Shown here in pieces: positions 60,905-64,000 of a DNA stretch of 64,000 nt. The number at the start of each line of letters is the position of its first letter. The stretch's first letter is position 1. This DNA comes from Pantoea deleyi. GTDB lineage: Bacteria > Pseudomonadota > Gammaproteobacteria > Enterobacterales > Enterobacteriaceae. Location: NCBI RefSeq assembly GCF_022647325.1, contig NZ_CP071407.1:372001-436000 (forward strand), given 5' to 3'. The notes below the pieces were generated by a model, which saw nothing but the letters and a program-made list of their open reading frames with translations, did no database searches and had not been told where the DNA came from. The position numbers were made by a program, and so were the translations under genes.

Positions 60905-62545
60905 ATGCCACGAATCAGAATCAGTCAGCCCGTGCTGCACCGCGTGACGTTCATTATTTTATTCTCGCTCTATATTTCGGTTTTCCTTAACCTCCCTTTT
61001 TACCGCCAGGCCAGTTCACTCATTCCGTTTAACGGCGCGGGTAACCTGCTCTTTTTCCTCTCTATGCCGGTGGTGGCGTTCTGCGTCATTAATATGGTGG
61101 TGACGCTCGCCTCCTTTTTGTGGCTCGACAGGATCATCATTGCGCTGTTTGTCATGATTGCCGCCACCGCGCAGTACTTTATTCAGCACTACGGCATCGT
61201 CCTTGACCGGTCGATGATCACCAATGTGGTAGATACCACGCCCGCTGAAAGCCTGGCGCTGCTGACGCCTCAGATGATCCTCGTCATCCTGGCGAGCGGC
61301 GTCTTTGTCGCTGCGCTGGCCTTCTGGCCCAGGTTCAAAACGTCCGTCCCGGTGTGGAAAGGGATCGTACAGCGCGGCATCAGCCTGGCGATTTCACTGG
61401 TGCTCATCGCCCTGATTGCACTGCTTTTTTACAAAGATTACGCCTCACTGATTCGCAATAACCATTCGCTGCTGAAGTCACTCAGCCCCTCGAATTTCAT
61501 CGCCGCATCACTCTCTTACTACAGCCATCGCGAGCGGGCCAACCTTCCGCTGGTGAAAATAGGCGAGGATGCCCGTCAGCAGCCTCAGAGGCTGAACGGC
61601 CCGAAAAAGAACCTGACGATCCTGGTGGTGGGCGAAACCTCACGTGCCGCCAACTTCTCGCTGGGCGGGTATGGCCGGGAAACCAATCCGTTGCTGGTGA
61701 AAGAGGATGTTATCTACTTTCCGGCGACCTCTTCCTGCGGCACCTCCACCGCCGTCTCCGTTCCCTGCATGTTCTCAAATATGCCGCGCAGCCATTATGA
61801 CGATGCGCTGGCCAGCCATCAGGAGGGCCTGCTGGACATCCTGCAGCGCGCCGGGCTGAGGGTGTTATGGAATGAGAATGATGGCGGCTGCAAGGGTGCG
61901 TGCGCACGGGTGCCGAATCAGGAGATGACCGATCTTAATCTGCCGGAGATGTGCATCAACGGCGAATGCTATGACGATGTGCTTTTCCACGGGCTGGAGG
62001 CGTACATCAGCCAGTTGCAGGGCAATGGCATTATCGTGCTGCACACCATTGGCAGTCACGGGCCCACCTACAACCACCGCTATCCCCCGGCGTTCCGTAG
62101 ATTCACACCTACCTGTGAAACGAAACAGATTCAGGAGTGCTCTCAGGCGCAGCTGATCAACACCTATGACAATACGATCCTCTATGCGGACTACATCGTT
62201 GATAAAGCGATTACGATATTGAAAGCCCATCAGGATAGATTCACCACCAGCCTGGTCTATCTCTCAGACCACGGTGAGTCTCTGGGCGAGAACGGTGTTT
62301 ATCTGCATGGTCTGCCCTACGCGATTGCGCCCGACGTCCAGACCCACGTTCCGCTGCTGATCTGGCTGTCGCCTGACTACCAGCAGCGTTACGGCGTGGA
62401 CTACCACTGTCTGGGCCAGCACGCCGCGACGCAGAAATATTCCCACGACAATCTCTTTTCCACGCTGCTGGGAATGACGGGCGTGGAGACCCGGGAATAT
62501 GTCGCCGCTGACGATATTCTGGCGAGCTGCAGACGTCAGCCCTGA
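60905..62545 (+). CDS. eptA: Lipid A phosphoethanolamine transferase EptA
   Basis: EptA adds phosphoethanolamine to lipid A, raising resistance to polymyxin and cationic peptides. This 546-residue protein matches E. coli EptA in length. Five N-terminal membrane helices precede the periplasmic domain, whose nucleophile is Thr in VVGETSRAANFSL. Zinc-binding motifs include SDHGESLGENGVYLHG. Cysteine pairs typical of the family (SSCGTST...VPC, GGCKGAC, MCINGEC, CETKQIQEC) are present. The start is set at MPRIRISQ (60905), with GGAATACCTTC upstream; an earlier in-frame ATG at 60836 is not needed. Confidence 0.95.
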   Translation: MPRIRISQPVLHRVTFIILFSLYISVFLNLPFYRQASSLIPFNGAGNLLFFLSMPVVAFCVINMVVTLASFLWLDRIIIALFVMIAATAQYFIQHYGIVLDRSMITNVVDTTPAESLALLTPQMILVILASGVFVAALAFWPRFKTSVPVWKGIVQRGISLAISLVLIALIALLFYKDYASLIRNNHSLLKSLSPSNFIAASLSYYSHRERANLPLVKIGEDARQQPQRLNGPKKNLTILVVGETSRAANFSLGGYGRETNPLLVKEDVIYFPATSSCGTSTAVSVPCMFSNMPRSHYDDALASHQEGLLDILQRAGLRVLWNENDGGCKGACARVPNQEMTDLNLPEMCINGECYDDVLFHGLEAYISQLQGNGIIVLHTIGSHGPTYNHRYPPAFRRFTPTCETKQIQECSQAQLINTYDNTILYADYIVDKAITILKAHQDRFTTSLVYLSDHGESLGENGVYLHGLPYAIAPDVQTHVPLLIWLSPDYQQRYGVDYHCLGQHAATQKYSHDNLFSTLLGMTGVETREYVAADDILASCRRQP

Positions 62546-62548
62546 GTG

Positions 62549-62581
62549 CCGGCCCGGCAGCACAGCCGGCTGCCGGGCCGG
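62549..62581. terminator. GC-rich hairpin between eptA and anti-sigma gene
   Basis: CCGGCCCGGCAG and CTGCCGGGCCGG form a 12-bp stem with a nine-base loop just after the eptA stop. No U-run. Confidence 0.6.
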
Positions 62582-62610
62582 ATGATTAACAGTGCGGGTC
62601 TGGGGCCCGA

Positions 62611-63288
62611 TCAGAGAAGTGTGACCCTGCCCTGGAAAACGACCGGCCCCGATGGCCCGGCCTGTTTAGAGCCGCCCAGCGGTTCGAGACTGACTGCCAG
62701 CACCGTCTGGTTATCCAGCGCGCCGGCCGGCAGTTTAAAGGCGTTGCCCTCGCGACGCGCGATCAGCCCCAGCGACTGCGGTGCGGCACTGCCTTTGATC
62801 AGCCATAGCTCAAAGTTTTTATCCGCAGGCAGCGTGATGTTGAGGGCAGACACCTCAATCAGCGAAGCGGACTTATCCAGACTCACCACAAACTGCGCAT
62901 CAGGCTGCGCCCCGCTGAGCACCGCCACCGGCTGCAGAGCAGGGGTGACATCGGGCCTGGTCACGTAACTGACAATCAGGAAGCCCGCCAGCGCCGCCGC
63001 CAGCCCCCAGCCGAGCCAGAATCCGGGATGAGCGGATGTGCGGGGTGCAGAGGCTGTGGAAGCGGCGCGGCTGAGATCCCGCTCAATCCGCTGCCAGACG
63101 CCGGGCGCAGGCGCGACCGACGGAGTGATGCGATCGGGTCCGCTAAAGGCTTTCTGCCAGCGCAGCACCTCGGCAGCAAAGGCTGCGTCCTCATTAAGCC
63201 GTTTATCCAGCGACTGACGGGTGGCGTCATCGGTCAGCCCAAGCACATATTCCGCGGCGACAAGGTCTTCGTTTTCCTGAGCACTCAT
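62611..63288 (-). CDS. Anti-sigma factor (RskA type)
   Basis: This 225-residue protein has an N-terminal cytoplasmic anti-sigma domain (VAAEYVLGLTDDATRQSLDKRL, residues 1-70), one membrane helix (FWLGWGLAAALAGFLIVSYV), and a periplasmic RskA-like domain with KNFELWLIKGSAAPQSLGLI. It binds the ECF sigma factor encoded immediately upstream until a signal releases it. The start ATG overlaps the sigma stop (ATGA), so production is coupled. Confidence 0.92.
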   Translation of the reverse strand: MSAQENEDLVAAEYVLGLTDDATRQSLDKRLNEDAAFAAEVLRWQKAFSGPDRITPSVAPAPGVWQRIERDLSRAASTASAPRTSAHPGFWLGWGLAAALAGFLIVSYVTRPDVTPALQPVAVLSGAQPDAQFVVSLDKSASLIEVSALNITLPADKNFELWLIKGSAAPQSLGLIARREGNAFKLPAGALDNQTVLAVSLEPLGGSKQAGPSGPVVFQGRVTLL

Positions 63289-63833
63289 AGGCCTATGCAC
63301 TCCCGCAGATGGGTTAACGCGCGACGGATCCAGCTTTTTATGGTGCCTTCCGGCTGGCTCAGGGAGAGGGCAATTTCACTCTGCGACAGGCCACGATAAT
63401 AGGCGAGCGAAAGCGTCTGGCGCTGTTCTGACGGCAGATGCGCCATACAGTGCTGAAGACGGCGCGCCTCTGCATGTCCGCCATCGGCAGAGAGCGGGGT
63501 ATGAAAGCCCGCTTCCGCTTCGGTGATCTCCTCCATGGAACAGCACCGGTTCTCATGTTTTCGCAGAAAATCGATCGCCCGATTACGGGCAATGTGACAG
63601 AGCCATATCTGCGGTTCGCTGCGCCTGTCGTCGTAATAAGTTGCCGATTGCCAGATCTGAAGGAAGGTGTCGTGGAGGATCTCTTCTGCCCAGTCACGGC
63701 GCCGGACCATACGCAGGATAATGCCGAACAGCTTCGGAGAGAGGCTGTGATACAGCTGCGCCAGCGCGGCTTTGTCGCCGCAGGCAATCTGATTCATTAA
63801 CTCAGCCTGAATGTGAGGCACGTTTTTTGTCAT
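63285..63833 (-). CDS. ECF sigma factor (SigK-like)
   Basis: This 182-residue sigma-70 family protein has region 2 (LYHSLSPKLFGIILRMVRRRDWAEEILHDTFLQIW, about 25-60) and region 4 (LPSEQRQTLSLAYYRGLSQSEIALSLSQPEGTIKSWIRRAL). It is controlled by the cotranslated anti-sigma factor. Family members respond to envelope or redox stress. The start is at MTKNVPH (63833), with AGGGAAGACG upstream; a longer form would start inside the hairpin. The fasciclin gene sits upstream. Confidence 0.92.
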   Translation of the reverse strand: MTKNVPHIQAELMNQIACGDKAALAQLYHSLSPKLFGIILRMVRRRDWAEEILHDTFLQIWQSATYYDDRRSEPQIWLCHIARNRAIDFLRKHENRCCSMEEITEAEAGFHTPLSADGGHAEARRLQHCMAHLPSEQRQTLSLAYYRGLSQSEIALSLSQPEGTIKSWIRRALTHLRECIGL

Positions 63834-63850
63834 CGTCTTCCCTGTTAAAG

Positions 63851-63874
63851 GTGTAGCCACATCAGTGGCTACAC
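63851..63874 (-). promoter_or_regulatory. Hairpin between fasciclin gene and ECF sigma gene
   Basis: GTGTAGCCAC-ATCA-GTGGCTACAC is a perfect 10-bp stem, between the fasciclin stop and the sigma ribosome-binding site. It lacks a U-run and might be an attenuator or mRNA processing site that sets the ratio between the genes. Confidence 0.55.
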
Positions 63875-63893
63875 ACAGTATAGATGACACTTT

Positions 63894-64000
63894 TTATGGC
63901 ATCAGCACGGTATCGATAACGTCAATGACGCCATTACTCTGGTTCACATCATAGGTGGTGATATTAGCAATGTTGCCCTGGGCATCTTTCAGCTGGATGT
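63894..64000 (-). CDS. Fasciclin-domain protein (3' end only)
   Basis: On the minus strand this partial frame encodes the final residues IQLKDAQGNIANITTYDV ... NGVIDVIDTVLMP followed by TAA. The pattern NGVIHVIDxVLMP is the closing H2 motif of fasciclin (FAS1) domains, here with Val-Ile-Asp. The full protein runs beyond the window, so signal peptide and length are unknown. Its position immediately upstream of the ECF sigma/anti-sigma pair is typical for secreted fasciclin proteins in such clusters. Confidence 0.85.
   Translation of the reverse strand, partial: IQLKDAQGNIANITTYDVNQSNGVIDVIDTVLMP

Overview
The window looks like chromosomal DNA of a GC-rich enterobacterium. The best guess is an Erwiniaceae member of the Pantoea/Erwinia type. 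Evidence: E. coli-like RcnA/RcnR, EptA, BetT, CheZ and MCP proteins, enterobacterial regulatory motifs (CRP, sigma-28, PmrA box, RcnR operator), and a thiO-thiS-thiG-thiF operon behind a TPP riboswitch. The genus call is inference; no rRNA, tRNA, phage, transposase or CRISPR array was seen.

Layout. 0-5 kb: a small unknown gene, a DsbA-like protein, an ASCH-domain protein, then the minus-strand thiamine-thiazole operon (thiO, thiS, thiG, and thiF with a rhodanese-like tail) with its riboswitch. 5-11 kb: an old-yellow-enzyme gene and an ArsR repressor with an 11-bp inverted-repeat operator, a P-loop kinase-like protein, a Gfa-like protein, a LysE exporter, and the folate-independent methionine synthase pair mesX-mesD. 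11-17 kb: an IclR regulator facing an RraA-type aldolase plus a 2-hydroxyacid dehydrogenase across a perfect palindrome, an SDR/AraC pair, and an MFS anion symporter whose upstream DNA carries phased repeats and a CRP-like site. 17.5-28 kb: mostly regulator/enzyme pairs, a DHA2 exporter, an aromatic amino acid permease, and an orphan cheZ behind a sigma-28 promoter. 28-34 kb: a BetT choline transporter, a DUF2254 membrane protein, and a SulP transporter with a long leader containing a mini-ORF and an attenuator-like hairpin. 34-37 kb: an orphan degenerate response regulator, a 59-residue DUF1289 protein, and rcnA/rcnR with the RcnR operator.

37-49 kb is accessory in character and by eye more AT-rich. 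It holds a TetR-controlled SDR/OYE/NmrA operon with two matching palindromes, an exported bicupin oxalate-decarboxylase-like protein, GNAT, nitrilase-like, FosA-like and GrpB proteins, and a tight three-gene operon of exported proteins (one with an FGE-like fold, one resembling CarG). 49-64 kb returns to GC-rich DNA: an MCP with a sigma-28 promoter, an ArsR-family remnant, an MFS transporter, a two-histidine-motif protein, an SDR/HxlR pair, a PAS-GGDEF cyclase, a four-repeat COG4705-type membrane protein behind a PmrA box, a dTMP-kinase-like protein, a DadA-like oxidase, eptA, and an ECF sigma/anti-sigma pair next to a fasciclin-domain gene that runs off the end.

The dominant theme is small self-contained regulator-target modules with readable operators. 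Two genes far apart (cheZ, MCP) appear to belong to the flagellar regulon, and two envelope genes (COG4705-type, eptA) may share PmrA control.
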